Positions 25,815 through 36,019 of a DNA stretch of 64,000 bases are shown here, piece after piece. The translations under genes and the position numbers were made by a program. How positions within the stretch are numbered: position 1 is the first letter of the stretch; the number at the start of each line of letters is the position of its first letter. Source of the DNA: Lactovum miscens (lineage in GTDB: Bacteria > Bacillota > Bacilli > Lactobacillales > Streptococcaceae); the NCBI RefSeq assembly GCF_014202895.1, contig NZ_JACHHV010000002.1:1-64000 (forward strand). Reading direction: 5' to 3'. The notes under the pieces were generated by a model. It did not search any database. It saw nothing but the letters and a program-made list of their open reading frames with translations, and was not told where the DNA came from.

Positions 25815-26447
25815 TTGTCAAATGAAACTGACCCAAACATTTATCTCAAGAAGTCTATAATGAACACTAATGAAGAAAATCTAAAACAGATATCTAACAA
25901 TGGGCTTGCAGGGCGAATTAGACAAATTCGTGAAGAATTACAATTGACCCTTGAAGAGTTCGGGCGTTGTGTATCTCCTCCTGCTACAAAGAGTATCATC
26001 TGGAACTGGGAAAATAAATTTGTTACTCCAAATAAAAAGAGGCTTGAAAGCATTGCCATGCTAGGTTGCACTTCTGTTCAGTATCTCTTAACAGGAAAAA
26101 ATGATTTATCTAAGGAAATATGGTTTCTCCAAGAAACTGATTCTCTTGCCGGTAAGGCAATGGTCCTTTATAAAGAGGCTTATGACGAATTTAATAAAAG
26201 TTTTATAAATACTTTAGAAGTAATTGGACTAATATCAGAACGTTCAAAAGATGAATCCGAAATTAGTGACCATGAAATTTATACACTCCAGGATAATCTT
26301 ACTTTATACAAGCAAATAAATCATAATATTTTTCAAATAATCTGCCCTAGAAAAGAGCACAATAGAAGTGTTCTCCTTGCATATGCTGAGGAACTCCGGA
26401 ATAATATTGAAGAACTCATCAAAGCTAATGATAGTCCAGTTCTATAA
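25815..26447 (+). CDS. XRE-family HTH regulator with unknown C-terminal domain
   Basis: 210-aa protein. An XRE helix-turn-helix spans about residues 31-95 (GLAGRIRQIREELQLTLEEF; IWNWENKFVTPNKKRLESIA in parts; YLLTGKND). The remaining 110 residues are helical and unrecognised. Start TTG 25815 is preferred because GGAGAG lies 8 nt upstream; the next ATG (25861) has no ribosome site. It is alone in a decayed region, next to an IS30 relic, and may come from a mobile element. Repressor function is inferred from the HTH type. Confidence 0.7.
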   Translation: MSNETDPNIYLKKSIMNTNEENLKQISNNGLAGRIRQIREELQLTLEEFGRCVSPPATKSIIWNWENKFVTPNKKRLESIAMLGCTSVQYLLTGKNDLSKEIWFLQETDSLAGKAMVLYKEAYDEFNKSFINTLEVIGLISERSKDESEISDHEIYTLQDNLTLYKQINHNIFQIICPRKEHNRSVLLAYAEELRNNIEELIKANDSPVL

Positions 26448-27209
26448 TATTTATATACGAGTATGAGTTAGTATAATGAGTTATAAACTATTATTTTACC
26501 TCTGCTGAGAAACTCTTATTAAATATAAAAATTTTTTACAGTATCAAAAAATATGAATCAGTAGCATGAAAATCTTAGGTTTTAAGTATTTACGTTTTAT
26601 TTCTGACAAGGTTTTACATTTCGCAGTACAAAGTAAAACTAACTCTCAATAATCCCATGAAGATATTTAATTACCAAAGGAAGGTCCTCACAAGAGCTTA
26701 CATAGTTTTTAGAATATTGAACAACTTCATTTTTTGTTAGACATTATCTCGAAAAAGCATAATTCTGATTTACAACAACTTGTTATCTTTCAGTTTTTAT
26801 CGTTTATTGTATGCGAAAATCGTAAGTATGGAAAAATCTTATCCTACTCACAATGGAGTTCAATATTAACAATTCTTTGACAATTGATGAAAAATAAAGC
26901 TCCTAAAACAAAAATTTATTGAAGAGTTCTTTTATCTGATTTTGGAACATTTTAAATTTTCAGGAACTGACAACCAGCACAAATAAAGCCAATAATTATT
27001 ATTTACCATAAAATAACACTCCTCTGATTTAGAAACATTCATGTCATTTTACCTTTTGAAAGTGGTTATTACATCAAAGATGTTCAAGAGGATTTGGGCA
27101 CAATGATATTTCAAGAATGGCAAATGCAAGCGCTAATCTTATTTTTAAAATTTAAAGAGATCACAAATCCTTTAATAACAAGGATTTACAAGATATAGAA
27201 AGATATACT
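26448..27209. other. intergenic region with faint gene remnants
   Basis: No intact gene. A minus-strand piece ending near 26650 reads NEVVQYSKNYVSSCEDL to a stop, and a plus-strand piece near 27050-27110 reads PFESGYYIKDVQEDLG; both look like parts of lost proteins I do not recognise. A small hairpin (AAATCCTT/AAGGATTT, 27165-27187) lies just before mnmE. Confidence 0.45.
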
Positions 27210-28577
27210 ATGACATTAACACAAGAATTCGATACCATAGCGGCAATTTCAACACCGCTTGGTGAAGGGGCAATTTCAATTGTACGCTTATCTGGCAGCG
27301 ACGCTGTTAAGATTGCAAATCAAATTTTCCGTGGAAAAAATTTAGAAAATGTGGTTTCACACACAATTAATTATGGACATATCGTCGATAATGGTGAACT
27401 TGTTGATGAAGTAATGCTTACTCTCATGAGAGCACCAAAAACTTTCACTCGTGAAGACGTAGTCGAAATTAATACGCATGGCGGTATTGCCGTGACTCAA
27501 GAAATACTACAAACTTTACTTCGCTCTGGAGCCCGCTTAGCCGAACCAGGCGAGTTCACGAAGCGTGCTTTTTTAAATGGACGTATTGACCTTGCGCAAG
27601 CCGAATCGGTAATGGATATCATCCGTGCTAAAACAGATAAAGCTGCCTCTATTGCAGTAAAGCAACTTGAAGGTAGTCTTTCAAATCTAATAAAAGATAT
27701 CCGTCAAGAAATTCTTGTATCTTTGGCAGAGGTAGAAGTCAATATTGACTATCCTGAATACGATGATGCAGAAGATATAACAAGCTCTGTCCTTTTAGAC
27801 AAAGTCAAGCATTTCCAGGTTTTACTTAGTGGGCTTTTATCCACCGCCAAACGAGGAAAGATCTTGCGTGAAGGTTTAAAGACAGCTATTATCGGTCGAC
27901 CAAACGTTGGCAAATCTTCCTTGTTAAACCAACTTATACGTGAAGAAAAAGCTATTGTCACTGATATTGCTGGAACTACCCGTGATATAATTACTGAGTT
28001 TGTTAATATTGGCGGTGTTCCGCTTGAGCTAATAGATACAGCAGGAATTCGTGAAACAGATAACTTAGTTGAATCAATCGGTGTTGAACGTTCTATGAAA
28101 GCCATGGCGGAAGCAGATTTGGTCCTTCTGGTTTTAAATGCCTCTGAAGAGCTAACTGATCAAGATAAACAACTAATTGAAATATCCTCTTCAAGTACGC
28201 GCATCATTTTATTAAATAAAACAGATCTTCCCCAAAAATTGGATGAGCATGATCTACCTGGAGATTTCATCAAGATTTCAGCCCTTAGAAATGAAAACCT
28301 TGATTCTGTTGAAGGAGCAATTAACAAAATCTTCTTCTCAGGAGAAATTGTGGCACAAGATGCGACAACACTTTCTAACTCTCGACATATTGCTCTCGTT
28401 GAGCAAGCCCTTCAGAATCTTAGTGAAGCAGAGGATGCACTCGTCATGTCTATGCCAGTTGATCTTGCTCAAGTTAATGTCCGTGAGGCTTGGGAAAATC
28501 TTGGAGAAATCATTGGTGACAATGCCCCAGATGAATTAATTACTCAACTTTTTACTCAGTTTTGCCTTGGTAAATAA
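27210..28577 (+). CDS. mnmE: tRNA modification GTPase MnmE (TrmE)
   Basis: 455-aa GTPase that with MnmG adds the 5-carboxymethylaminomethyl group to wobble U34 of tRNAs. The N-terminal formyl-THF-binding domain ([21 protein letters not shown] in parts) is followed by the G domain: GRPNVGKSS (G1, about residues 228-236), GTTRD (G2), DTAGI (G3) and NKTD (G4). The C-terminal FCLGK with the catalytic Cys is intact. The ribosome site is weak (AGAAAG). Housekeeping gene marking the end of the decayed region; its partner mnmG is not here. Confidence 0.97.
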   Translation: MTLTQEFDTIAAISTPLGEGAISIVRLSGSDAVKIANQIFRGKNLENVVSHTINYGHIVDNGELVDEVMLTLMRAPKTFTREDVVEINTHGGIAVTQEILQTLLRSGARLAEPGEFTKRAFLNGRIDLAQAESVMDIIRAKTDKAASIAVKQLEGSLSNLIKDIRQEILVSLAEVEVNIDYPEYDDAEDITSSVLLDKVKHFQVLLSGLLSTAKRGKILREGLKTAIIGRPNVGKSSLLNQLIREEKAIVTDIAGTTRDIITEFVNIGGVPLELIDTAGIRETDNLVESIGVERSMKAMAEADLVLLVLNASEELTDQDKQLIEISSSSTRIILLNKTDLPQKLDEHDLPGDFIKISALRNENLDSVEGAINKIFFSGEIVAQDATTLSNSRHIALVEQALQNLSEAEDALVMSMPVDLAQVNVREAWENLGEIIGDNAPDELITQLFTQFCLGK

Positions 28578-28578
28578 G

Positions 28579-28606
28579 AAAAAGCCGTTCAAAAGTGAAT
28601 GGCTTT
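28579..28606. terminator. bidirectional terminator mnmE/recG
   Basis: AAAGCC-G-TTCA pairs with TGAA-T-GGCTTT (one G-U), with T-runs on both strands, between the convergent ends of mnmE and recG. Confidence 0.9.
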
Positions 28607-28613
28607 TTTTTAC

Positions 28614-30650
28614 CTAATCAAAATCTGAATCTGAAAAATTAAAACTTGACAGATAGTTCTCAAAATTCCCATCTGAATCTGCAAAAATCTTTATGGCTTC
28701 TTCACGTGCAACTTCTAAAATATTATAATCATTGACCAAATCAGCCACTGTAAATTCTGGAATTCCTGACTGTCTAATGCCAAAGACTTCACCCGAGCCT
28801 CTCATTTTTAGGTCTTCTTCTGCGATTTTAAATCCGTCTGTCGTATCCACCATGATTTGCATTCGTTGTTTTCCAGACTCGGACTTAGGGTTAGCCACTA
28901 GAATACAGTAGGATTTCTTCTGTCCCCGGCCTACCCGCCCACGGAGCTGGTGCAGTTGAGAAAGTCCAAAGCGATCGGCATCCATAATTATCATAATGGT
29001 TGCGTTTTGAACATCTACTCCCACTTCAATTACCGTTGTAGATACCAACAAGTCAAGCTTTCCAGCTTTAAACATTGCCATGCGTTCTTCTTTTTCATCA
29101 GCTTTCATTTGCCCATGTAGAAGACCAATCCGAGCATCCGCTTTAAAATAGTCAGAAAGTTCCTCATACAGATCTTGAGCATTCTTCAAATCTAAGGCTT
29201 CAGATTCTTCAATTAAAGGAGAAATGACGTAAATTTGTGCTTTCTCTTTTAATATTTCTGTCCTTACCCACTTCAAAACTTCATCAATTTGCTGATGTTT
29301 TACCCATCGCGTTGTGATTGGCTTACGACCGGCTGGTAACTCATCGATAACTGATACGTCCATATCACCAAAAGCAGTAATTGCCAGGGTCCTTGGAATA
29401 GGAGTCGCCGTCATCATCAACACATCTGGATTTTGACCCTTTTCACGCAAAATTTTTCGTTGGTTGACACCAAAGCGATGTTGCTCGTCAGTAATCACTA
29501 AGCCAAGATTGTCAAATTCAACACCATCTTGGATCAAGGCATGAGTTCCTACAACCATGTTTGTATGTCCAGTTGCTAAATCTTCTAAAATTTCTCGTCT
29601 TTCAGAGGCCTTTATTGCACTCACCAATAAAGAAACCTGAAGTTCTGGGAATAACAATGTCAAATTTGCAAAATGCTGTCTAGCTAAAATTTCTGTTGGG
29701 ACCATCAAGGCAGATTGGAATCCTGCTGTATATGCTGCATACATTGATAGTTCCGCAACTACTGTTTTTCCAGACCCGACATCGCCTTGCAGTAAACGAT
29801 TCATGTGTGTCTTACTTATCATATCAGCCAAAATTTCTTGTAGAGCAAATTTTTGGGCAGAGGTCAGTTCAAACGGAAGCTCACTTTCCTTAGCCACCAC
29901 TTTTTCCTTATCATAAGTAACCAATAAGCCTTCTCGACCAGATTTTTCTTGATCCTTCAAAGCTTGCAGCCGAAGCTGAAAAATAAAAAGTTCTTCAAAT
30001 TTTTCTCGCCTTAGTGCTTGCTTGTGCTCGTTTAAATCTACCGGAAAATGCATTGCCTTCACGGCTTGTTGACGGCTTATAAGACGATATTTTCGTAAAA
30101 GTTCTTGCGGGAGATTTTCTTGTAAAAGTTCTAAGGCACCACCTTCAAAAGCTGTTTGAATCAACCTAACTAAGCTAGACTGCTTAACTCCTTGCATGAC
30201 ATGATAAATTGGCTGAAAATCTGCATCCGTCGCAATAACCCCATGCTCGCCTTCAACCGAGGAGAGAACTTTCAAACCAAGTAATTGCTGTTTCTTGCTG
30301 TCCCATTTTCCATAAAGCCCAACTTTTGAACCTACCTCCAACTTATCCTTAAGATAAGGCTGATTAAAGAAAGATACACCAAAAACTGAATTATCCTGCT
30401 TAGCTTTAAAAGTCAATCGGGAACGTCGGGCTCCAAAATAGCTAAGATTTGCTGGAGTCACAATTTCAGCAACAATCGTTGCCTTTTCGCCATCCAATAA
30501 ATCTACCACATTGCGCCCAGCTATGTCTTCATAGCGGAATGGAAAATAAAGTAGTAAATCCTCTACTGTAAAAATCCCAAGCTTTTTATAATTCTCAAAG
30601 GACTTTGGACCAACACCTTTTAGGTATTGTATGGAGTCTGTTAAATTCAT
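28614..30650 (-). CDS. recG: ATP-dependent DNA helicase RecG
   Basis: 678-aa branch-migration helicase that remodels stalled forks and Holliday junctions. It has an N-terminal wedge/OB region (LKGVGPKSFENYKKLGI; GVSFFNQPYLKD), Walker A GDVGSGKT, the DEQH box DEQHRFGV, TATPIPRTLA, and C-terminal RGRVGRG plus the TRG-like end. Length is normal (about 670-690). Transcribed convergently with mnmE. Confidence 0.97.
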   Translation of the reverse strand: MNLTDSIQYLKGVGPKSFENYKKLGIFTVEDLLLYFPFRYEDIAGRNVVDLLDGEKATIVAEIVTPANLSYFGARRSRLTFKAKQDNSVFGVSFFNQPYLKDKLEVGSKVGLYGKWDSKKQQLLGLKVLSSVEGEHGVIATDADFQPIYHVMQGVKQSSLVRLIQTAFEGGALELLQENLPQELLRKYRLISRQQAVKAMHFPVDLNEHKQALRREKFEELFIFQLRLQALKDQEKSGREGLLVTYDKEKVVAKESELPFELTSAQKFALQEILADMISKTHMNRLLQGDVGSGKTVVAELSMYAAYTAGFQSALMVPTEILARQHFANLTLLFPELQVSLLVSAIKASERREILEDLATGHTNMVVGTHALIQDGVEFDNLGLVITDEQHRFGVNQRKILREKGQNPDVLMMTATPIPRTLAITAFGDMDVSVIDELPAGRKPITTRWVKHQQIDEVLKWVRTEILKEKAQIYVISPLIEESEALDLKNAQDLYEELSDYFKADARIGLLHGQMKADEKEERMAMFKAGKLDLLVSTTVIEVGVDVQNATIMIIMDADRFGLSQLHQLRGRVGRGQKKSYCILVANPKSESGKQRMQIMVDTTDGFKIAEEDLKMRGSGEVFGIRQSGIPEFTVADLVNDYNILEVAREEAIKIFADSDGNFENYLSSFNFSDSDFD

Positions 30651-30760
30651 TAATCAAATTATAGCAGAACTTATAAATGTCATATGCATTTTATGAGTTT
30701 TTCATTTATGAACTCATCTTTCCAATTAATCATAATTAAACATAGTAACTTTTTAAAAAA

Positions 30761-31426
30761 TCAATTTTTTTCAGCTATTGCTGGATCATTGATCATCTCA
30801 ACAATTTCATGAATCAAGTACATCCGATCATCTAGAATGTGAATCTGCTCTGCGCAATTCTGTAATTCATCCGACAAGTGTTGAGGCATGTCGCCCCCAT
30901 ACTTATAACGCACCTTATGTTCAAGCTGGGCCCAAAAATCCATAGCTGCTGTTCGAAGTTGAATCTCAACAAGGCAAACCTCATCGCCAAAAAGCCCACC
31001 CAACTTCACTTCCATAATCATGTGATAAGAACGATAACCACTTTGCTTTGGCTCTGTCAAATAATCCTTTTCGCTGACTACATTGAAGTCATCCTGTGCC
31101 CGCAAGACCTCGGCAAGTTCATAAATATTCTTCGCATAAGAACAGATGATCCTCACTCCAGCAATATCCTTTAATTTCTTTTGAGCCTCTTCAGCTGTCA
31201 AAGGTAAATCCTTTTTAAGCAATTTTGCGGCAATTGATTCAGGCGACTTAATTCGTTGCATAAGATGATCAATCGGCGAAATCCCACCGTCTCTATGGTA
31301 ATATGCATCCAGATTATTCAATTTTGTCATAACTATGGCAAGAGCGCAGTTATATTTGACTAGAGCCAATTTTAATTTATCAAATTCATCCTGAGGGAAA
31401 CGAGGTAGCATAATTTCTTTATCCAT
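30761..31426 (-). CDS. small alarmone synthetase (RelP/RelQ class)
   Basis: 221-aa single-domain (p)ppGpp synthetase without the HD hydrolase, TGS or ACT domains of long Rel proteins. The synthetase motifs are present: HLMQRIKSPESIAAKL, DIAGVRIICSY, GYRSYHMIMEV and VEIQLRTAAMDFWAQLEH. The ICSY and AQDDFNV region looks nearer to RelP/YwaC, the overall length fits either RelP or RelQ, so no symbol is given. Stand-alone gene between recG and the ABC-F gene. Confidence 0.85.
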   Translation of the reverse strand: MDKEIMLPRFPQDEFDKLKLALVKYNCALAIVMTKLNNLDAYYHRDGGISPIDHLMQRIKSPESIAAKLLKKDLPLTAEEAQKKLKDIAGVRIICSYAKNIYELAEVLRAQDDFNVVSEKDYLTEPKQSGYRSYHMIMEVKLGGLFGDEVCLVEIQLRTAAMDFWAQLEHKVRYKYGGDMPQHLSDELQNCAEQIHILDDRMYLIHEIVEMINDPAIAEKN

Positions 31427-31759
31427 AGTTTAATTATAGCGCATACAATAAAAATGGCAATCCGACTTTTGACCTATCTGACTATTCAAAATTATATATT
31501 CTCTTGATTTATGGCTAACCAAATCAATTTTGAAAAATCACTTGTACCTGCTTATAACTTCCTCTTATTCACTATAGTTTTATCTCTTTCTTTTAAAAAA
31601 GTACCAAACCAAAATTCATCTTATCACAGGTTATAACCCTCAATAAATTCACAGTATATTCAAGATTATAATACCCAGTACTCAAGCTTCCAAAAATAAA
31701 AAAACAAGTTATAACTTGTTTTTTTATAACCCAAAAGACTTTCTTTTGATAAAAAATAA
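31427..31759. other. intergenic region, terminator only
   Basis: About 330 nt upstream of the alarmone synthetase gene and downstream of the ABC-F gene on the minus strand. Apart from the terminator at 31698-31725 nothing is recognised; it should contain the alarmone synthetase promoter. Confidence 0.5.
31698..31725. terminator. terminator downstream of the ABC-F gene
   Basis: AACAAGTT-AT-AACTTGTT, perfect palindrome extended by A-runs and T-runs on both sides, usable in both directions. It lies 35 nt beyond the ABC-F stop. Confidence 0.85.
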
Positions 31760-33397
31760 TTACTTCTCCCAAAGTTCAGCAACTTTTTTCTGGACCTCAG
31801 TATTTGCTAAGAAATCATCATAGTTTTCATTCACACGATCAATACATCCCTCTTTACCTAGTACAATAATATGATTGGCAATTGTTGAAATAAACTCGTG
31901 ATCGTGCGTGCTAAAAAGAATTGAACCTTTAAAGTTCGTTAAACCATCATTAAGTGAAGAGATTGATTCCAAATCCAGATGGTTCGTTGGATCGTCAAGA
32001 ACCAAAGCATTGGCACGGAGCAGCATCATCTTAGATAGCATCACACGAACTTTTTCACCACCTGAAAGAACTTTGACAGATTTCAAAGATTCCTCACCAC
32101 GGAAAAGCATACGTCCTAGAAACCCACGAAGATATGTGTTATCGTCTTCTTCTCTTGTCTTGACAAATTGACGAAGCCAATCAAGGATGGAATCTTCACT
32201 ATCAAAGTCTTTTGAATTATCCTTCGGAAGATAACTTTGTGATGTTGTAACACCCCATTTAATTTCGCCAGTCACTACCATATTTTCTGAAATATCACCA
32301 ACTACCGCACGAAGTAGAGCCGTTTGTTGAATATCGTTTTGTCCAATCACAACAGTTTTATCACCAGGATTCAGAATGAAAGAAACATTATCAATAATTG
32401 TTTCCCCTTCAATCTTGACTGACAATTTATCCACACGGAGTAGATCGTTCCCGACTTCGCGGTCTTGCTCAAAGTTAATAAATGGATACTTACGTGATGA
32501 TGGCACAAAGGCTTCAACTTCAATTTTATCCAACATCTTCTTACGTGAGGTTGCTTGCTTTGATTTAGAAGCATTTGCCGAGAATCGGGCAATGAATTCT
32601 TTTAAATCATTGATCTTCTCCTCTGCCTTGCGATTCTGATCCGCTTGCAGGCGAAGTGCCAATTCTGAAGACTGCTTCCAGAAGTCATAATTACCAGGGT
32701 AAAGTTTTATTTTTCCATAGTCTAGATCAGCCATATAAGTACACACATTATTCAGGAAATAACGGTCATGGGAAACTACGATAACGGTATTCTCAAAGTT
32801 AATTAGGAACTCTTGGAGCCATTCAATCGCACGAATGTCCAAACCATTGGTTGGTTCATCGAGCAACAATACATCTGGTTTCCCAAAAAGCGCACGCGCT
32901 AAGAGAACCTTAACATGGTCTCCTGAGGTCAAAGACGACATTAAATCATAGTGGACAGTGTCAGGAATACCTAAAGATTGAAGTAACTGAGCTGCTTCAG
33001 TTTCAGCTTCCCAACCACCCATTTCTGCAAATTCAGTCTCTAGTTCGGCCGCTTGTTCCCCATCTTTTTCTGTGAATTCAGCCTTAGCGTAAAGATCATC
33101 CTTAGCATCCCGAATCTCTGCCAAGCGAGAATTTCCTCCCATTACTACATCAAGCGGTGTCTGATCTTCATAGTCGAACTGATTCTGACGGAGAACTGAC
33201 ATTCGTTCATGTGGTCCCATTGATACATGACCTGTTGAAGGAGAAATTTCTCCATCCAAAATTTTTAAGAAAGTTGATTTTCCTGCGCCGTTTGCGCCGA
33301 TAAGGCCATAACAATTTCCTTGTGTAAACTTAATATTCACTTCGTCAAAAAGCTTCCGGTCACTGAAAATCAATGAAATATCCGATACTGTAAGCAT
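31760..33397 (-). CDS. ABC-F family ATPase (YkpA/YbiT-like)
   Basis: 545-aa cytoplasmic protein with two ABC domains and no TM segment, of the ribosome-associated ABC-F class. NBD1: Walker A GANGAGKST, a signature-like LTSGDHVKVLLARAL and LLDEPTNGLD. The linker is basic and helical (about residues 235-285). NBD2: signature LSGGEKVRVML and VLDDPTNHLD, but its Walker A reads IGQNDIQQTALL with Gln for the Lys. Similar degeneration occurs in the YkpA/YbiT subgroup. Likely a translation factor rather than a dedicated resistance gene. Confidence 0.88.
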   Translation of the reverse strand: MLTVSDISLIFSDRKLFDEVNIKFTQGNCYGLIGANGAGKSTFLKILDGEISPSTGHVSMGPHERMSVLRQNQFDYEDQTPLDVVMGGNSRLAEIRDAKDDLYAKAEFTEKDGEQAAELETEFAEMGGWEAETEAAQLLQSLGIPDTVHYDLMSSLTSGDHVKVLLARALFGKPDVLLLDEPTNGLDIRAIEWLQEFLINFENTVIVVSHDRYFLNNVCTYMADLDYGKIKLYPGNYDFWKQSSELALRLQADQNRKAEEKINDLKEFIARFSANASKSKQATSRKKMLDKIEVEAFVPSSRKYPFINFEQDREVGNDLLRVDKLSVKIEGETIIDNVSFILNPGDKTVVIGQNDIQQTALLRAVVGDISENMVVTGEIKWGVTTSQSYLPKDNSKDFDSEDSILDWLRQFVKTREEDDNTYLRGFLGRMLFRGEESLKSVKVLSGGEKVRVMLSKMMLLRANALVLDDPTNHLDLESISSLNDGLTNFKGSILFSTHDHEFISTIANHIIVLGKEGCIDRVNENYDDFLANTEVQKKVAELWEK

Positions 33398-33550
33398 TAT
33401 TTAAATCTCCAATTTTATTATAGTCAGTTGAGCCCAATTATGTTGATATAATTACTCAAGCTAAAATTTCCTATTTGTCTAATTTTATCATAATTTTTAA
33501 CTATTTTCGTCTGACTCCTAGTGCATCCCTGCTTCATTTTTGGCTATTTG

Positions 33551-33595
33551 CACATAAAAACTATCATGTTGTTTATCCATGATAGTTTTTATGTG
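33551..33595 (-). terminator. terminator of the mnaA-glycosyltransferase unit
   Basis: Perfect 18-bp inverted repeat, CACATAAAAACTATCATG (33551-33568) with its complement at 33578-33595 around a 9-nt loop, immediately after the glycosyltransferase stop. Confidence 0.85.
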
Positions 33596-36019
33596 TTATT
33601 TTCTCTCAGTTTTTTTCCAGCTCTCTTGTGCACGAAAATGTCGGATGGCTGATTGTGGATAAATCTGAGATAAAACAGCCATAAACTTACATAAGTAATA
33701 GGTGTCCGTAATCACATTCAAAATTTTTATGCCCCCCTCTCTCTTTCGATTATAGAGAATCGCCCAAACTAAGTTTGTGAGAAGAATATAAATTGCCATA
33801 ATCACAAAAATGATAATAAATGACCTGAATGAAGAAGTTACCCCACCTATAATAAAGAGATCAACCAATAAAACATAGGTAAAGAATACAATGAAATACT
33901 CTATTCCCATGATCCAAGGCTTTAGCAGAGTAAAAAGAAGCTCAATTTTTTGTATTAATTCTAATTTGTTTGATTTAAGAATTGGCAAAATGTATTTGGA
34001 CGATTGAATATTTCCCTGACTCCATCGGACACGCTGCCTAACTAAGGCCTTGTTATCATTTAAAATTCCTGTTTGCTCAATAAAAATATCATCGTATTGT
34101 GTATTTTTTACATTCACGTCTTCCAGAAAAAGCCGCGTTGACAAGTCAAAATCTTCAACTAATGATTTTGTCCAAGGCTTTTCATTGAGGCCTTGCATTG
34201 TACTAAGTTTGCAAAATTGACCATTTCCTCCAAAAGCAACTGTATTTGTTAAAGTTCTTAAAGCTTGTGACGCGTTAATAATTTCCGAAAATTCCAAGTC
34301 TTGAGCAGTATCTCTGTTTTTTGTAATGACTCTGACTTTTGATTGAAGTCCAGTAAGAGCTTCATCTGCATTAAATGCAAGGTTTACCTTTTCAAAATAA
34401 TTTTCTTCAACCTGTGTATCCGCATCAATAATCGCGATCAAGACATCATCAGCTGGAATTCCTTTTTTCTTTATTTCATCAGAAATCTGATAAAATGCCC
34501 AATTTAAAGCTTCTCCTTTTCCTTGTTGAGCTTCAGGCTTGATTCGTTTTAATACACTTAAACGATCATCCTGAACAGCTGATACCTGCTCTAGAGTTTT
34601 ATCTTCACTAGCATCATCAATAATAGTCACTCGTAGATTGCGATATTTATTTCTTAATAGACTCTTTACTGTATTTTGAATAACTAATTCTTCATTCATA
34701 CAGGGAATTAGAACGTACATGTAATAAGACTTCATTAAATCAACATCTTTTAAATCACTCGTTCGCTTTTTTCTACCATAGGCATACCATAAGGAAAAAG
34801 TTTCTGTGGTATAGAACAAAAAGACAAAGGCAGAAAAAACAACGAGGAGAATATTAAATATCTGCACAATATCCGATCCTAAGATGTTATTTCGATTAAC
34901 TATATATTTGATATGTAGAAGATAAAGAATTGGAAAGGTCGAGAAAATATAAATTAGGAGTTTACTCCCCTGCCTATAATATTTTTTTAATCCTATAAAA
35001 AATACCAGTCCCATGATGAGAAAGATTTCTGCAATCTGTAGTATAAAATATGAACCAAAAAGTGTAGTCGTAAAAACATAGTAATCAGATGTTGAATTGA
35101 AGAGGTAAAGAATTAAAGCACAAAAAATGAGGGCTAATAATCCATAGATCATCGGTTTTTTGAAATTCAGCTTCTCACTATTTTCAAAATCCTCACTGTA
35201 AATCAAGAATGTCGCAGAAAATAGGACAACCATAACTTGAGTGACAACTAACAGTATCACTAACCAATTGCTTAAAACAGAACCGTAATCCATTTTTAAA
35301 GTATAGATAACATTTTCTTGAAAGAAGCTAAACAAATTTAAATGGACGATTTTAACTTTTAAAGTAAGGGCAACAAAATAGGAAATAAAACTTCCCAAAA
35401 TGAAGAGAAGTGACATCACTAAGATTCTTTGACCAATTTTTTTGCGATTAGCTTCATCTGATTTATAAAAACCAAGATAGACAATTGACATTACTGGAGA
35501 GATTAAAAATTGAGGATTCATCATATCAATCACAGTAATAGTAAATGTCTTGTAATGAATAATTAAAATAATAGCCAAGGTTAATAAAGTTATAACCCAA
35601 ATGGCTGCTAGAGCAATTGCTAAATTTTGTAATAACTGTCTTTTTCTTGAAAGAAAATAGGCAAAACCAACCAAAACGAGAATAAGAGCAAGGAGAAAGG
35701 GCTTATATAAAGAGAGGTTCATCCCCATCACTTCCCCCCCACTCGAATAAACAATTGATATGATTGAGCTATTGAGAGTATAAAGGGCAAAAGACGATAG
35801 TGCTATTAGACTAAAGATTCGAATCCATTTTGGAACCTTTTCCTTGTCACGAACGATCGTTGTTGCTCCAACAATTAATGGGATAATAAAGAACAACACA
35901 GCATAGGAATTATCTGCAAACGAAAGACCCGTAATTCTAAATAAAAGTTCTAAGTTAAATAAGAATAAGAAGATAAGACTAAATACAGCAATGGCATTAT
36001 AATTTTTTTTGATGTTCAT
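33596..36019 (-). CDS. polytopic family 2 glycosyltransferase
   Basis: 807-aa membrane protein. Residues 1 to about 410 carry roughly 11-12 TM helices, an unusually long N-terminal membrane part. A processive GT2 domain follows (about 430-690): LIPCMNEELVIQNTV, IIDDASEDKT, IIDADTQV (DxD), LVEDFDLSTRL and RQRVRWSQGN (QxxRW-type motif). Three or four more TM helices end the protein. All D,D,D,Q/RxRW residues are visible, as in cellulose-, hyaluronan- and poly-GlcNAc-type synthases. Its start lies 23 nt inside the upstream UDP-GlcNAc 2-epimerase gene, so the two are coupled and the polymer may contain ManNAc or GlcNAc. The product itself is unknown. Confidence 0.8.
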   Translation of the reverse strand: MNIKKNYNAIAVFSLIFLFLFNLELLFRITGLSFADNSYAVLFFIIPLIVGATTIVRDKEKVPKWIRIFSLIALSSFALYTLNSSIISIVYSSGGEVMGMNLSLYKPFLLALILVLVGFAYFLSRKRQLLQNLAIALAAIWVITLLTLAIILIIHYKTFTITVIDMMNPQFLISPVMSIVYLGFYKSDEANRKKIGQRILVMSLLFILGSFISYFVALTLKVKIVHLNLFSFFQENVIYTLKMDYGSVLSNWLVILLVVTQVMVVLFSATFLIYSEDFENSEKLNFKKPMIYGLLALIFCALILYLFNSTSDYYVFTTTLFGSYFILQIAEIFLIMGLVFFIGLKKYYRQGSKLLIYIFSTFPILYLLHIKYIVNRNNILGSDIVQIFNILLVVFSAFVFLFYTTETFSLWYAYGRKKRTSDLKDVDLMKSYYMYVLIPCMNEELVIQNTVKSLLRNKYRNLRVTIIDDASEDKTLEQVSAVQDDRLSVLKRIKPEAQQGKGEALNWAFYQISDEIKKKGIPADDVLIAIIDADTQVEENYFEKVNLAFNADEALTGLQSKVRVITKNRDTAQDLEFSEIINASQALRTLTNTVAFGGNGQFCKLSTMQGLNEKPWTKSLVEDFDLSTRLFLEDVNVKNTQYDDIFIEQTGILNDNKALVRQRVRWSQGNIQSSKYILPILKSNKLELIQKIELLFTLLKPWIMGIEYFIVFFTYVLLVDLFIIGGVTSSFRSFIIIFVIMAIYILLTNLVWAILYNRKREGGIKILNVITDTYYLCKFMAVLSQIYPQSAIRHFRAQESWKKTERK

